The notes: generated from the sequence alone by a model not told the origin. Shown: positions 35,692 through 47,746, numbered from the stretch's first letter. The stretch is DNA of 64,000 nucleotides from Salvia splendens (GCF_004379255.2 NC_056036.1:3782001-3846000), one strand, 5' to 3'. Numbers and translations: made by a program.

Positions 35692-36025
35692 CTACCCCCC
35701 CCCGAAAGACGAAGTGAATCACTTCGGCGAAGCGAGTCACTTCGGCATTCTGGATAAAGGTACGGGGGAGGCTGACGTCAGGGGACGTGCCTTGCATGTG
35801 ACTGCATTAAATGCGACAGTAAAATCCGGCCGTTGAATCCTGAAAAGGTGGGATTCGAAACGGCGCGACGATTTTGAAATCTTCGCCGAATCTGATAAAT
35901 ATGCTCTTTCTTCCTCATTTGAACATCTTTGCTGTTGCGTCTTCTATACTCTCTCTTTCTCGAGAAATTTTCTTCCGCTTTCAAGAGCTTCTTCAGACTT
36001 TCTTCACTTTCAAAAAGTAAGAAAA

Positions 36026-38925
36026 ATGTCTTCTTCTTCTTCTTCGGTGTCGGGTAGCGGTAGGAAAGGGGATAAGGGGTCTTCTAGCCGGAAAGAATCC
36101 GGGGAGAAGACCGTAGAGTATTTTCACAGTATCTTGAGTAAGGATACTGTGATATCCCTTCACGAGAAATATTTTTTTCCTGGGGGGAAGGCGGTGGTTC
36201 CCGACGATGATCATAGGGCTAACGACCCGCCGGAGGGTTATGCCACCGTTTACGAAGCCTGCTTAGAATGCGGGCTTCGTTTTCCTCTTCCCCCACCTTT
36301 TGTAGAGCTTCTTGATTTTTTTCAACTCCCTTTAGGTCAGGTGACTCCGAACTCTTGGAGGCACTTATCGGCTTTTGCTGCCGAACTGCGTAGGCTAGAT
36401 AAGGATCTGTCTCTGAGGGCAATCCTTAATTTTTTCCAGTTTAAAAGGAAGGGATCTTGGTTCTACTTGATCCCCTTACAGCCTTTTAGGGCCTTCTGCA
36501 AAACCAAGTGGCCGAAATGGCAAAACCGTTTCTTTTTTTATAATAGGACTTCGGCTCCGGGCTTTCCTTGGAGAAGGCCGAAGTCCGTGATTCCCCATCC
36601 TCGGTTAGAACCGTTGGCCGAGCTCGAGGGCGAGCTCAATAAGATTCCTATGATTAGGAAACAGTATTCGGAAACTGAGCTCGTCAAGGGCGACCTCGTG
36701 TTCAATATCTCGTCTTCGGACGAAGAGGCCGAGGGTGAGGATTTCTCTTTATCTTTATGCTCTACTGCTTTAACGAAGAAAACTAACCTTGTTTTCTTGC
36801 TTTTTGGCAGTGTTCATGCTGAATAAGGCTATCCGAAAGTCCTCCGAGCTTGAGGAGCCGGAGAAAGAGAAGGCTACCAGCTCGGCGCCTGATGCCGAGA
36901 AGAATCCGAAGAGGCAAAAGACCTCTTCGGGTCCAAAGAAGCCGGAGTCGACTTCGGCAAGTAGGAAGGGGAGGACCCAGAAGCCCCCGAGAGCGCCAGA
37001 GAAAGACGTGGTCTTGGCGCCTCCTTCGGAGCATATCTGTGAGCCATTTTTATGGCCCACGGACTTCGCCGAGGTGAATTGTCTTCTTGATTCTTTGGCC
37101 TGGCTTCTGTCCTGTATTTTTGGTGCCCTCTGTTGACTTTTTTCCTTATCCATTTTCAGAGGAACGATATGCTCTCCAAGCTCGTCGCCGTCGAACTCTC
37201 CAAAGCGTCCAATGACTATGCCGAGATGCAGAGGAAGTTGGCGGCTGCTTGTCATCGGGCCGAACAGGCTGAGGCTAAATTTGAGAAGGCCAGAGCTGCT
37301 AGGATTTCGGCCCAGGATGAAGCTCAGTTTGCCAAAAACCAGCTCGTCATCCAGCGAGAGCAGGCGAAGCGGAGCGATGCTGCTGCCGTGGTTGCCCAAG
37401 GGGAGGCTCTCCGTGTTTACACGGAGAAACTCTTTTTGAGCAGCCAGTTCTCGGCCTTTGTCGGTAGCCTGGTAAGGCTAATTGCCGATAAGGGCGAGCA
37501 GGGGGCCGATGTCGTGCTGCCTCTGTACAGCCGAGAGATAGCAGCTCGGCTTCAGAATCTGCCGCTCCTTGAGGAGCTCGCTTCATCCTCGGTCCTGCTT
37601 TCTGCAGACCGAGTCCGGAGTTGTCGAGCTGATCGGGACGAGAACCTGGAGGCTATCTTTGCCTCCGTGGGACCCGTTTCACCCGCTTCGACTTACAACG
37701 GAGAGGGTGAGGCCGAGCCGCTGGAGCGGGAGGCCGAAGTCGAGCGAGCCGGGCATCTGGAGAAGGAAGCCGATCAGGAGACGCAGCAGATCGGCTACGG
37801 TGGCGCCGAGCAGGCTGAGGAGAGCAAGGAGGCAGAGGCTGAAGCTGAAGCAGATGAGAAGGAAGCTGAACCTCACCGAGAAGGTGGAGACGAAGCTAGC
37901 GAAGTATGATTTCGTCTCCCTTCTCTTAGTTTAGTTTCTTCCTTTATGTAAAATGGCCTTGAAGCCCTCCTTGTATAGAAAAATTTTTTTCTTATGAATG
38001 AAAAAATTCTTCTTTCTGCTCTTGTGTCTTCGTATAGCCTTTCGTACTCTCTTACTCCTGTTGTGGTTTACTACCTGCTCGGTAAGCTGAAATGCCGAAC
38101 TGACGTAGCTGCTTTGTATTCTTAACTCTCAAGGAGCTGGAGATACTTCACTGGAAACGGCTGTACTCTTCGGCTTTAGACGAAGCTGAGAAAAGAGCTA
38201 TAGCCGATCAGACGAAGAATGACGAGCTTCTGGCTCGTTTAGTGAAGCTGGAGGCCGATAATAAGGACTTAGAGTCCGATAAGAATGATCTGGAGGCCGA
38301 GCTGAATACGACCATTGCTGAGAGGACTGCGTACGAGGATTACATCCGTGTGCGCGGGGGAATGACCATATCAGATGCTCAGAGTCGAGTTGACGAACTG
38401 TGGGAGGAATATAATGTACTCCGGAGGAACAATGCGCTGGAGAGCTCGGCTTGCCAACAAGTCGTGACATCATTGCGGCGCTGGGCTTCTCGGTACAACA
38501 TTGTTCTTTCTCGGCGCCCCTCCATAGAAAGATTCCTTCGGCATATCGCGCCAACAGATGCTCGCACTCCAGATCAAACCTCTGGTTCCCTTGTTCAAAA
38601 TCCTACTCCCAGCCAACAACGAACTCCGGAACAGCCGGAAACGTCAAGACGAGAACGGGCTCAGGAGCAACCGGAATCGTCAAGACAGGGACGGACTGAA
38701 ATTCGCCGAGGAGTTGTGACTATGAGCGAGCAAGATCAGCAGATGCTTATTGCAGAGACTCTTCATCGCCGAGGTGTTAGGACTTCTCGAGCTCGGGGAA
38801 GAGGCGTTGGGTCGAGGATAGCATCTCGTCGACCTGCTTATTCTTCATCTGCTCGGAACAACCGAAATCGGCTTCCAGAGGATTTTGCAGATAGGTGGCT
38901 TAACTTCAGCAACCCTGGACAGTAG
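36026..38925 (+). CDS. Antisense spliced gene of copy 2: PF04195-like domain plus coiled coils
   Basis: Exons 36026-36734, 36811-37073, 37160-37903 (or to the stop at 37909) and possibly 38134-38925. Exon 1 is 709 nt, exactly as in copy 1, and both internal introns keep position and phase. Conserved blocks: GYATVYEACLECGLRFPL, VTPNSWRHLSAFAAELR, FKRKGSWFYLIP, CKTKWPKWQNRFFF; then a basic KNPKRQKTSSG, an Ala/Glu coiled coil and an acidic tail. The last ORF (coiled coil, Arg-rich end, NFSNPGQ) has no ATG in this copy: the equivalent codon is CTG. It would be expressed only if joined to exon 3, where GTATGA donor and CTCAAG acceptor are kept in phase 0, giving about 835 residues. Function unknown. 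Confidence 0.7.
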
Positions 38926-39079
38926 AATAGTCCTTTGTAATAGCGTAACGCCATTTTGTAGGGTAGCGGAGTTGTGTGCCGAACAAGATTTGAAAATGAA
39001 ATTTTGTTTTTGTTTTCGCTTCTAACACTGTGTATTTACAGCTTAGCGAAAAAATTTCATCGTACTTGTCCTCGGTCTT

Positions 39080-39465
39080 ATGAAGTAAACTTCTTTGACC
39101 GGACTTGTCTTTGGTCTGATGAAATAAACATCTTTGACCGGACTCGTCTTTGGTCTGATGAAATAAACATCTTTGACCGGACTCGTCTTTTGGTCTGATG
39201 AAATAAACATCTTTGACCGGACTCGTCTTTGGTCTGATGAAATAAACATCTTTGACCGGACTCGTCTTTGGTCTGATGAAATAAACATCTTTGACCGGAC
39301 TCGTCTTTGGTCTGATGAAATAAACATCTTTGACCGGACTCGTCTTTGGTCTGATGAAATAAACATCTTTGACCGGACTCGTCTTTGGTCTGATGAAATA
39401 AACATCTTTGACCGGACTCGTCTTTGGTCTGATGAAATAAACATCTTTGACCGGACTCGTCTTTG
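39080..39465. repeat. 39-bp tandem array in copy 2
   Basis: About ten units of the same 39-bp repeat as in copy 1 (GGTCTGATGAAATAAACATC...). One unit has an extra T near 39190 that shifts the frames. ORFs on either strand are artefacts of the period. Confidence 0.95.
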
Positions 39466-39550
39466 TGTTCTAATTTGGCGATTTTCGTCGCCGGGATCGA
39501 ACTTTCCCTTGTCCTAATTCGGCGAGTTTTATCGCGTGGATCGGACTTTC

Positions 39551-39910
39551 CCAGTTAACCGAAGTGGTCTTATGCAGTAAACCTCTTTGACTAGACATGG
39601 TCGTCCTCGGTCTTATGAGGTAAACTGCTTTGACCGAACTTGGTCGTCCTAATTCGGCGAGTTTTATCGCGTGGATTGGACTTTCCCTTGTCCTAATTCA
39701 GGCAAGTTTTATCGCGAGAATCGGACTTTCCCAGTTAACCGAAGTGGTCTTATGCAGTAAACCTCTTTGACTAGACATGGTCGTCCTCGGTCTTATGAGG
39801 TAAACTGCTTTGACCGAACTTGGTCGTCCTAATTCGGCGAGTTTTATCGCGTGGATTGGACTTTCCCTTGTCCTAATTCAGGCAAGTTTTATCGCGAGAA
39901 TCGGACTTTT
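39551..39910. repeat. 180-bp tandem duplication in copy 2
   Basis: CCAGTTAACCGAAGTGGTCT starts at 39551 and again at 39731, and the two 180-bp copies are nearly identical. They include the same GGCGAGTTTTATCGCG motif seen in copy 1 repeats. Confidence 0.9.
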
Positions 39911-40020
39911 GTTGCAGTTCGTTTCAGACGAAGTGCTTGATTCTTAAGCAGAATTGTGGTCTTGTATCCTCTTTAGAAGCTTTGACACACAATCGTGGGC
40001 TTGTTGCAGCTCGTTTCAGA

Positions 40021-40038
40021 TTCCCACAGACGGCGCCA
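40021..40038 (-). other. Primer-binding site of copy 2
   Basis: Minus-strand TGGCGCCGTCTGTGGGAA, identical to that of copy 1, one base inside the LTR. Confidence 0.85.
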
Positions 40039-40039
40039 G

Positions 40040-40654
40040 TGATGAATCGGCGAATTTTTGATGATGATAAATGCTCGTAAAAATAAATTACGACACAGAG
40101 AATTTTACGTGGTTCGATTTACTGAGGTAAATCTACGTCCACGGGGAGAAATGGGGGCAGGTTTGTATTGCTTGATCTGCGAATTACAGCTTACAACACA
40201 GACTTGCTATGTGATTATTTCTCTAGAGAGATTCTAACCCTTTTCTACCAGATCTAAGTTCTATTTATACATTGAACTAAGATCGTGGCTTACATCATCA
40301 CTCTAGGTCGTGGATGTCGTGTAGGTCATGGCCTAAGATCGTGGCCTGAGTTGACGCCACGTGGTAGTGGGTGTGTTGGAAGTTGTGGAAATCCTGCATG
40401 GGTCCACTAACTCCTTGTTCGGTCGAATACTGAGACCGAACTGCTTTGGTTGCCGATCTGAGAGTAGAGCTTGATGCCGACCTGAGAGCAGAGCTTGATT
40501 GGTTGGCTTTTACCGAGCTGTAGGCTGAGGCCGAACTCTTTGGTAATGCCGAACTCATCCGAACTCTTTGGTCATGCCGAACTCATACTCTTCCTTGGGC
40601 TTCGGGCTGATGGGCCGTCATTGCTGTTGGGCTTGTTTAGTCCGTACCCCATCA
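40040..40654 (-). repeat. LTR of copy 2, right (5' LTR), 615 bp
   Basis: Same length and apparently the same sequence as 35077-35691. Confidence 0.95.
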
Positions 40655-40659
40655 TTATT

Positions 40660-43387
40660 CATCTTTCATTAACTTGTGAAAAATAACTTCCATTAGTTAT
40701 TGTTTACTTCCATAAATTTTCTATTTTTTCATTACACATATATAATTGATATGAGATCAGATTAATTGTCGCTCATGACTTTATACTGTCTCATTAGTAT
40801 TTTTTTTTCGTCTGTTTCGTATGAACTTTGATCTTACGCGATTGAAATTTTATAGATCTAATAGCTTTAAGTTTTCAATTGTTGTCACGATATTTTTCTT
40901 TTCTCGTAGTGGTTATTCCCTTATTTTAGGCTATCTTCTTATTTTACGGTTTGAATTCTTATTTGTATAATGAAATCTAGCTCGTCGTTTTTTGACTCAA
41001 GTGTTCAATAAGTTTATAAAAGAAGTCCCATTAGAAAACAAATAAACTACACAAAAACACTTAGTATGCCATTAATTGTGGGAATTCCACCGATCCACAT
41101 TGAGAGGACAAAATTTGGAAGAGGTAAATCCCCCACTTTAGAGTTTAATCAATCATTGCATATTCATTTTTTTTAATATTTTAATGTCAAACAACGTTTC
41201 TCCGCCGCACACCGCAGCGGCGGCGGCGATTACTAATTAAAAAGTGTGACACGTTTCAAATATTGACCGTCATTAGTGACTTATGCTTAAATTTAAATAA
41301 CGAAGCAATGATATCAATAGTGACGGAACTAAGATTTTAGTTTAGGGATTGAATTAATAATAATCTCGGAGTAGAAAAAGTTACTGTGTGTTGAATTCAA
41401 AAATTATTTTAAGTATAGCTAATGCGTCATGAATAATACTCCATCTATACTTTGCTTGTATATGATCATATAGTAGGAGTGTACTTTTCTTCTATGTATA
41501 GTATATAGAAAATTCAGCGGTAATAATTAGACAGATATGTCTCTTTCTATGTGACATATTAATTCAGATTAATCAAATATCAATATTTCATATGTTCATA
41601 TTAATAGTCCTATATTTAATGTTTGCTATTCACAAAACCAGTCTTCTATTTTTGGTCAATTTATCTATACAAGTATAGGTCAGCCTCAATTTCCGTTTAC
41701 AGTACTTTAAAAATATTTCAACTATTTTTTCACTCTATATCTCTTGTAAGTACGGTACTAATTTTACATTAAAATTTATATGAGTTTAAATATATATGAT
41801 AGGACTTAGGAGTAGAGACTAAAACTAACAGTTCGTTATATCGTGGTGTGATCAATTGCTAACTCATCGTTTAATTGCTAACTACAATTAATTTAAGATC
41901 ATAGGATTTTAGAAAACTTGTGGTCTACAATTTGTCACGTGTAATTTTTATTTTTATTAATTAAATAAAAAAATAAAAAACTACCAAATTAGGGTTTTGG
42001 ATGGAAATGTCAATATAGTGTTTCGAAATATCAACACAATACTTTGAGAATGTCAACACAATGCTTTGAGAATGTTAACACATTGCTTATATTGACATTC
42101 TTCATGTATTATATTGACATATTTTATATATCATGTTGACACCTGTTGTTGTACGAAAAAATTGAAAATTTTTGAAAAAAATTCAAATTTTGACATCGGA
42201 ACATATGCAAGCGAGATCTCGTTAAAATCCTTATGAAATTATCTTTAATTTGATATATGTTGTGCGAAAAAATAATTTAAATCGAGAAAGTTATATGCCT
42301 TTTAAAGTTATGAGATATTTTTCAAAAGTTAGTTACAACTAATTTATTGTAAATTAATTTTTTTATTGATCGTATTGACATTCCGAGACTAATGATCTAT
42401 GCCCTTAATTTAAATATCTAATGACTATTATTTAGTTATAATTAATAATTAAATATTGAATTAGCAATATAACACTCCCAATAATTATTATAAAAGTCTA
42501 ACCTAAAGAAATTGCAAGTGTTACTTCATTTATTAAAAAATTCAATATATATACTACTCTTTTCAAAAAAGTGCAATGGGGTCATACTCATAATAAAAAT
42601 TACGCGGAAGACGACTTTCAGCAAGATGGCGTTTAATATCAGCCATATAATACAGTACAATAATGAAAGAAAATTTATTATATAATTATGTAGAAATATC
42701 ATAGAAACCTTTAATATTTATTGATTATGGTTGAATAGTCAATGGGCAGAGCACATGGAGTAATTGATATAAGGGCTATTACTAAAAATAGCTTTAATCT
42801 TGATCTATATAAAATATACAGTATAATAAGTAGTACTCGTATGTTTTATTTTGTAAGCATAAAACAGAAACAAATGAAGAAAGGGACATCCACATGGCGA
42901 ATTTATTTGGGGACATACTATAATTTAAGAAAATTGAATTTAGTTAAATGGATAAAAATAGAGTGTGCGAGAGGGAATTACTTGGATAAATGGATAATAG
43001 AATAAGTGAAATTAATTATATATATTTTTTAATCAAAAAATGAAATAACTCGATTATAATGAGACAACTACAAGAGTAATAGTATGTTTCAAGATTCAAG
43101 TAGTGGACGGAGAAAGAGTATTATGTTGGGAAATGGGAATATTTGCTATATTCATTCGCCGGAAAGTGCCAAATTAAAGTGTGTGAACTAAATTGTGTCA
43201 AATTTTGAAAATTGTTACTTTAATTATTATTTTTGTGTAGTCAATAATAGTCATGAATATTATACTGTACCACAAGTTTCTCAAGCTTAGCCCCTCAATG
43301 CGAGAAAGAAAAACATATTAGCCGCTAATTTTGAATTTTATATATACAAGACAACTAGACAATATAATAGCCCCAAATACCAGGAAC
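40660..43387. other. AT-rich spacer with short repeats
   Basis: No gene recognised. At about 42000-42090 the motif AATGTCAACACAATGCTTTG recurs about three times in variant form, and TATTGACAT recurs up to 42140; this looks like part of an old transposon whose ends I could not define. Confidence 0.5.
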
Positions 43388-43392
43388 AAAAC

Positions 43393-43737
43393 TGATACGA
43401 GTATTAGGATTAGTATTAATTAGTTTAGATATATTAGGATTTGCATATCTTTTCTTATATTTGTTTCTTGTTCCCTAAGCTAGTATTCTAGTATTATAAA
43501 TAGGGCTAGGTTGTTATCGTTTTATTCAGTCAATCAATATATAAAATTATCATTCTTTTGGCTCAATTGAATAGCAAACAAGAAACATCTCCTAAGGTTG
43601 CCGACGAGGCTGATCTCGCGCTCAACCGCCCCTTTTTGCCGTCCAAGTCACGACCCAACGTTGGGCGCTCGACAACGACGACATCTCGTTTCTTGATTTT
43701 GTGTGGAAATCGACGTTAAGGAGGACGGTCCTTAACA
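43393..43737 (+). repeat. 5' LTR of the compact element
   Basis: 345 bp, contains TATAAATAGGG at about 43495-43505 as a likely TATA box. Confidence 0.93.
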
Positions 43738-43739
43738 AC

Positions 43740-43755
43740 TGGTGCTTTCATTGAG
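43740..43755 (+). other. Primer-binding site of the compact element
   Basis: TGGTGCTTTCATTGAG, two bases after the LTR. The cognate tRNA was not determined. Confidence 0.65.
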
Positions 43756-43886
43756 AGCTCATCCTCCGTCTTCGTTCATCCATAACCCAAATCTCAGCAA
43801 TCAAAAAAAAAGAAGAAGATATATTCTTCACCAAAAAAAAAGGTACCACCGATCACCTCCCACTGCCGAGCTTCACCGCCGCCGTT

Positions 43887-45239
43887 ATGCGGACTCACCA
43901 ACAATATCAGCCCCCGCACCAGATACACCCTATTATTGCAAAACTCGATCGCCTATTGGACATGATGGAATATCGTCTGGACGCAGCAGAGCGGCGCATT
44001 GACAACCGCCGTCCGCCCACTCAGCCTGAGCCAAAACCACCCTACGTCTTACGCCGCTTGGATCCACCTGATCGTCGCCCACGGACGGGATACTCGCCCA
44101 TCGGGTACCGCGATTGCGCGCAGGATGCGCGCCCTCGACGCCGTGGTGGCTATGCCGAGAGGGGCCACCTATTTGATCATGGGGATCAACGAAACCAATT
44201 AGGGTTCGATCGCCACCCGATTCACGCAATGCGGCCACACCGCCCGACGTGCTGGGACCCACCAACGCAGCAGCAGGACCACAGTTACCCATCCTTAGAT
44301 CACCGGCCCCGACGCGCGGAGACGTGCTGGGACCGGCCTCACCATCGGGAGGAGGTGCGAGCACCGCGAGGCCATTCTGCCTGCCACCAGCCCCACTACT
44401 TGAGCCTTCCACCGCGGGACATGTACGGTCAGCCCGCGCGGGTGACCAATCAGACCCCGTATCAGCCTTTGCGCTCGCCTACCTGTTGGGACCAGTCTGG
44501 ATTGCACAAGCAGCAGGGATACCCGACAGACGACGGCGAAGATGAGCTTGGTGATTTTGAGGACTCTGTATTAGAGACAGCAACAAAGGAGACCAAGGAT
44601 AGTGATGCCGACAATTCGGATACAGAATCTGTATTAAATGTTGTCATTCGATTGCCTAGTGAGAATCATGGATCTAGGGAAGGTAGAGATGGCAGACCCG
44701 AAGACCAACGAGTTTCATCGTTAGACGATGCAGATGAGGACGCTTCCATTGAGGAAGGGCCAAAGGTCATCGCCTCATTCCCGGTTGTTCAATTGCAATC
44801 AAAATCTATTGTTGAGAATTGTTGGGGAAAGAAAGAAGATGGTGCTTACACAGGTTCCCGCATAATTGTTGGTGTCTATGTAGATGTCAGTGTCAGTGAT
44901 GTTACAAGCATGAAGCCTCGATTACCATCGCTCGACGCCGATGCAAGGTTAATTCCTCTGCAAAATAACCCGCCGTGTTTGAGCATTCATGAATGTGTGG
45001 CAGAACTTTCCATTGTAGCGTTGAATTTGGATGACCACATTAGTCTACATTTATTGATTTTTTATGGAGGTGATAAAGGGAGACATTCAGCGGTTCGATA
45101 CACGTTTGATCCAGGAGGAGACGTCTCGCCAAGCTTTTGCTTTCAACTCTTGTCCTTGGTTCGTGGTTCCCACCTTGAGGACAAGGTGGATTTTAACCGT
45201 GGGGGAGTTGATACGAGTATTAGGATTAGTATTAATTAG
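43887..45239 (+). CDS. Unrecognised 450-codon ORF of the compact LTR element (gag-like?)
   Basis: The N-terminal part has a short helical stretch (KLDRLLDMMEYRLDAAERRI) like the oligomerising start of some gypsy gag proteins, followed by a long Pro/Arg/His/Gln-rich region in which a TCWD motif occurs three times at intervals. The middle is acidic (EDELGDFEDSVLETATKE). The C-terminal part is more globular (IIVGVYVDVSVSDV, CLSIHECVAELSIVALNLDD) and ends SHLEDKVDF before running into the LTR, so the last codons and the stop at 45237-45239 lie inside the 3' LTR. No zinc knuckle, protease, polymerase or integrase motif is seen. Uninterrupted and flanked by near-identical LTRs, hence probably maintained until recently. 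Confidence 0.6.
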   Translation: MRTHQQYQPPHQIHPIIAKLDRLLDMMEYRLDAAERRIDNRRPPTQPEPKPPYVLRRLDPPDRRPRTGYSPIGYRDCAQDARPRRRGGYAERGHLFDHGDQRNQLGFDRHPIHAMRPHRPTCWDPPTQQQDHSYPSLDHRPRRAETCWDRPHHREEVRAPRGHSACHQPHYLSLPPRDMYGQPARVTNQTPYQPLRSPTCWDQSGLHKQQGYPTDDGEDELGDFEDSVLETATKETKDSDADNSDTESVLNVVIRLPSENHGSREGRDGRPEDQRVSSLDDADEDASIEEGPKVIASFPVVQLQSKSIVENCWGKKEDGAYTGSRIIVGVYVDVSVSDVTSMKPRLPSLDADARLIPLQNNPPCLSIHECVAELSIVALNLDDHISLHLLIFYGGDKGRHSAVRYTFDPGGDVSPSFCFQLLSLVRGSHLEDKVDFNRGGVDTSIRISIN

Positions 45240-45553
45240 TTTAGATATATTAGGATTTGCATATCTTTTCTTATATTTGTTTCTTGTTCCCTAAGCTAGT
45301 ATTCTAGTATTATAAATAGGGCTAGGTTGTTATCGTTTTATTCAGTCAATCAATATATGAAATTATCATTCTTTTGGCTCAATTGAATAGCAAACAAGAA
45401 ACATCTCCTAAGGTTGCCGACGAGGCTGATCTCGCGCTCAACCGCCCCTTTTTGCCGTCCAAGTCACGACCCAACGTTGGGCGCTCGACAACGACGACAT
45501 CTCGTTTCTTGATTTTGTGTGGAAATCGACGTTAAGGAGGACGGTCCTTAACA
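45209..45553 (+). repeat. 3' LTR of the compact element
   Basis: 345 bp, followed by the AAAAC target duplication. Confidence 0.93.
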
Positions 45554-45558
45554 AAAAC

Positions 45559-47741
45559 CAAACAAATTAGTTTACTAATTAACAAAAGAATTTGCCCCTA
45601 TTTTATTCAACTCATAATCATGATTCATGAACACTGTCATAAGTTTTCATAGAAAAACAATATAGGTGGTTGATGCTTTCATATTGTTGGTTTCATGGTA
45701 TATGTCACTTCTTTTCTAGTTTGATGGTAACGTTTTATACTAGCGAGGAATCAAAATTGATTTGTTTATGTGAAAATATTGTATACGAAACTGTCACATA
45801 ATTATATACATTTTCCAATTTTCTCTCACATTACTATAGAGTTTGATTTTTTTTTCTTCCAGAATAAGACCGAATACGTATACAATGTTGAAAATATCTT
45901 TTGCATATCTTGCCTAAGAGTGAAAGAGCTCAAAAGTCAAGTTTAATTTTGTAAGAGCTCAAAAGTCAAGCCCTTTTTTGTCGGATACTTTTTGTATTTA
46001 GAATTTTTCTAATACTCTCAGATATATTTTCAACATTGCTAGAATATTAAAGAAAATATAAATATAAAAATATATTAACAACAAATTTGTGCACCTATAT
46101 ATAGAATAGAAGTTTCTTCCTAATTTATAGTAAAGGCTATAGGAATTTTTCTTTGCCCCACCCCACGCTGGTATGATGAAAGCCATTAAGAGTGGAATTA
46201 TGTTTAAGAGTTCATCTAAGAATTGATTGCTGGCTATATTCAAGACCATAAATAATAGATTAAATAATAATATGAAGATTAAGCATGGAATTCATGGCTA
46301 TGGCCTATGAATAGTGTGGGCGTGTGTGTGTGAAATGTGAATTGTCAAATGATTTGAAATTAGGTGGAAAATTAGACAAGTGAGGAAGACTTGGATTCAA
46401 AGAGAGATGTTTAGTGAGTGAGAGAAAGAAAATGGCTGATTGAACAGAAAATCAAAATCGAGTGGAGAAGGCAGAAGAGGAAGAATGTTTTAAGTGATTT
46501 TGGGGAAAAAAAATATAAAATGGTAGCATGAAATTGTGAGGATCAAGAACACCATCTGCTCTCACTCTCATACCTCTTTCTCTTATCATCCATGCAACTT
46601 TTTAAAGTTACGACTTACGAAGGATAATTTTGTAATTTCATATCGTGTGATGAAATAAGAGGACTTAATTAGCAAAATAGTTAGTGACAGTGATTTTTTT
46701 CCTAAACAAAAATTACAGTGGTTGTGGGTGAATAGACTTTTAAGGTGGGAAAAAAAATACTAGTGCACTTCAAACAGCTTTTAACATATCTCAATCTGCA
46801 TATTTTTCAAATATACGCAGGACTCAGTGAACACATGCCAAAACTAATTTTCACTAAATATTGTGTCAACATTTAAAAGTAAACTCGGAGTTTTACAAAA
46901 GGCCAAGTCATCAAAACATTTTCTAGGTTAAAGGTATGGTTGTAGCCCAATTTTCTCTCTCATACCATATCTGAACGACTGAACCTCATATGTGAAACGA
47001 GAACCTGACCACATTCTCGATCGTCGGACCGGTCAACTCGAAAGATAGCGCACGATCCCCTCTGTGCACACTAGCTTGAATAGGGATCCAATCCATAATC
47101 AAATCTGAATTATATTAAACTCATGATATCTAGTAGGGACTCACTCCCTACTAGGCGATTACATAGGCACATCTTCGAAAACAAAATATGACATGAATCT
47201 GAATTCGATTAAACTCATGATATCTAGTAGGGACCCACTCCCTAGTAGGCGATTAGATAGGCACATCTTCGAAAACAAAATATGACATAACACAACATAT
47301 TTGGAGTTTAAACATATAGCTAATACTTGAAAGATATAACATAAATTTAAAAGCAAGCCGAAACAATAATGTAGGATGGAAAAGCCCACCTAGTTCGGTT
47401 AAATCCTCATCTTGTGTTTCCGTTCCATTCTCAAAAAGGGTGCAAAAATCACCCCTTTTATCTTTCTTAGGAAATTCTAAAATTCTCATGTGTTACTCGT
47501 AAATTCAGCCCACGTTACTTAATTTAGCTGGCACAAAGAAATCTCCAATCCAGCTATTTATTTCTTTGGCCCAAAGTCAGTATAATTATTAGCCCAATAA
47601 TTTAAAATTTAGAGATGGACCCAATACGTCAATTAAACCAAAAACCAACCCACTTGTTTCTTTTCTTCTACCTCAAGCGGTTCCAAATTAGAGAAACCCC
47701 AAAACCAATTTCCTCTCTTCTTCTTCTTCTTTCCGCGGCAG
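45559..47741. other. AT-rich spacer with a 94-bp tandem duplication
   Basis: No gene recognised. 47102-47195 and 47196-47289 are direct copies (AATCTGAATT, ATGATATCTAGTAGGGAC, GGCACATCTTCGAAAAC). Each copy also contains a small inverted pair, AGTAGGGA and TCCCTACT. The minus-strand ORFs at 47159-47489 run through this duplication and have no motifs. Confidence 0.6.
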
Positions 47742-47746
47742 GAAAC

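Larger units (their letters stand above)
35077..40654 (-). mobile_element. Non-autonomous LTR element, copy 2 (same family, no gag-pol)
   Basis: LTRs of 615 bp at 35077-35691 and 40040-40654 (TGATGAATCGG ... CCCCATCA) look identical in every segment I compared. Perfect TTATT duplications lie at 35072-35076 and 40655-40659. The primer-binding site at 40021-40038 shows minus orientation. No gag, protease, integrase or reverse transcriptase sequence remains: the interior is the antisense spliced gene and tandem repeats, which run directly into the primer-binding site. LTR sequence differs from copy 1, so these are two subfamilies. Confidence 0.94.
43393..45553 (+). mobile_element. Compact non-autonomous LTR retrotransposon with one novel ORF
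   Basis: 345-bp LTRs at 43393-43737 and 45209-45553 (TGATACGAGTATTAGG ... CCTTAACA) differ at one base I can see (ATATATAAAA versus ATATATGAAA). AAAAC duplications flank it (43388-43392, 45554-45558). A primer-binding-type sequence TGGTGCTTTCATTGAG is at 43740-43755 and a GGGGGAGT polypurine tract ends at 45208. Only 1.47 kb lies between the LTRs, filled by a single ORF without pol domains. It resembles LARD/TR-GAG type elements. Confidence 0.93.

Noticed and set aside
39043..39517. ORFs in the copy 2 repeat array
   Set aside because: Same artefact of the 39-bp repeat.
44249..44545. Alternative-frame ORF within the compact LTR element
   Set aside because: It overlaps the longer 43887-45239 frame and has low-complexity composition.
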